Part shown: piece by piece, positions 6,526-6,587 of the stretch | How the letters are laid out: each line of letters opens with the position of its first letter | Position numbering within the stretch: position 1 is the first letter of the stretch | NCBI GenBank assembly: GCA_002398515.1 | Contig: DGZL01000140.1 | Coordinates: forward strand, 10,160-16,746 | Origin: Firmicutes bacterium UBA4981 | Lineage (GTDB): Bacteria; Bacillota; SHA-98; UBA4971 | Direction of reading: 5' to 3' | Length of the DNA: 6,587 bases | Position numbers and translations under genes: made by a program | Notes under the pieces: generated by a model | What the model was told of the DNA's origin: nothing | Databases searched by the model: none | The model's input: the letters and a program-made list of their open reading frames with translations, nothing else

Positions 6526-6560
6526 CTGGAATCGAATGAGTTAAGTCCCTGAGATTCCAG
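6526..6560 (+). other. Inverted repeat just upstream of tRNA-Leu
   Basis: CTGGAATC (6526-6533) and GATTCCAG (6553-6560) are perfect 8-bp complements separated by 19 nt and end 10 nt before the mature tRNA. In the precursor RNA this would form a stem next to the RNase P cleavage site. There is no T-run after it, so it is not a terminator. A role in 5'-end processing is only inferred. Confidence 0.5.
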
Positions 6561-6570
6561 GAAGAAAAGT

Positions 6571-6587
6571 GCCGAAGTGGCGGAATT
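6571..6587 (+). tRNA. tRNA-Leu, 5' end only (cut by the window edge)
   Basis: GCCGAAGTGGCGGAATT is the characteristic start of bacterial tRNA-Leu: a 7-nt acceptor strand GCCGAAG, T8 and G9, D-stem GCGG, then the invariant A14. The anticodon lies outside the window, so the isoacceptor cannot be named. A strong promoter at 6450-6478 points at it. It is divergent from the TetR operon and may begin a tRNA cluster. Confidence 0.85.

Overview
The window looks like a chromosomal segment from a diderm (outer-membrane-bearing) bacterium of moderate G+C. The main evidence is a three-gene block encoding an RND/MMPL-type inner-membrane transporter, a LolA-like secreted protein and a DUF1302-like outer-membrane beta-barrel ending in a C-terminal Trp. 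Ribosome-binding sites are strong GGAGG-type sequences. A diderm Firmicutes-type lineage is possible, but that placement is inference only.

Layout. All four protein genes lie on the minus strand and read right to left: TetR-family regulator (5654-5058), RND transporter (4948-2603), LolA-like protein (2606-1740) and beta-barrel protein (1645-218). The transporter and LolA-like genes share an ATGA stop/start overlap. The other gaps are about 109 and 94 bp with no convincing terminator, so this reads as one operon. Positions 1-217 hold no credible gene, only a strong hairpin (59-98) with a T-tract on the plus strand.

Right of the regulator lie about 900 bp without a protein gene. From the regulator outward this region holds: (i) a degenerate tandem array (about 5675-6077) that starts with exact 23-bp spacing and changes to mostly 27-bp spacing; (ii) 6078-6245, where I see nothing convincing; (iii) a 16-bp palindrome typical of TetR-family operators (6246-6261), just downstream of a minus-strand promoter candidate (6275-6303); (iv) a plus-strand spacer with short direct repeats (6405-6455) running into a near-consensus promoter (6450-6478); (v) the first 17 nt of a tRNA-Leu gene at the window edge (6571-6587), preceded by an inverted repeat in its leader.

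How it may work (inference): the TetR protein represses its own operon from 6246-6261. The operon encodes an envelope system in which the RND pump moves a lipid-like or hydrophobic ligand out of the inner membrane, the LolA-like protein carries it across the periplasm, and the beta-barrel receives or exports it. The substrate cannot be read from the sequence. The most unusual non-coding feature is the period-switching repeat array, which would form most of a roughly 610-nt 5' leader of the operon mRNA and contains operator-like sequences.
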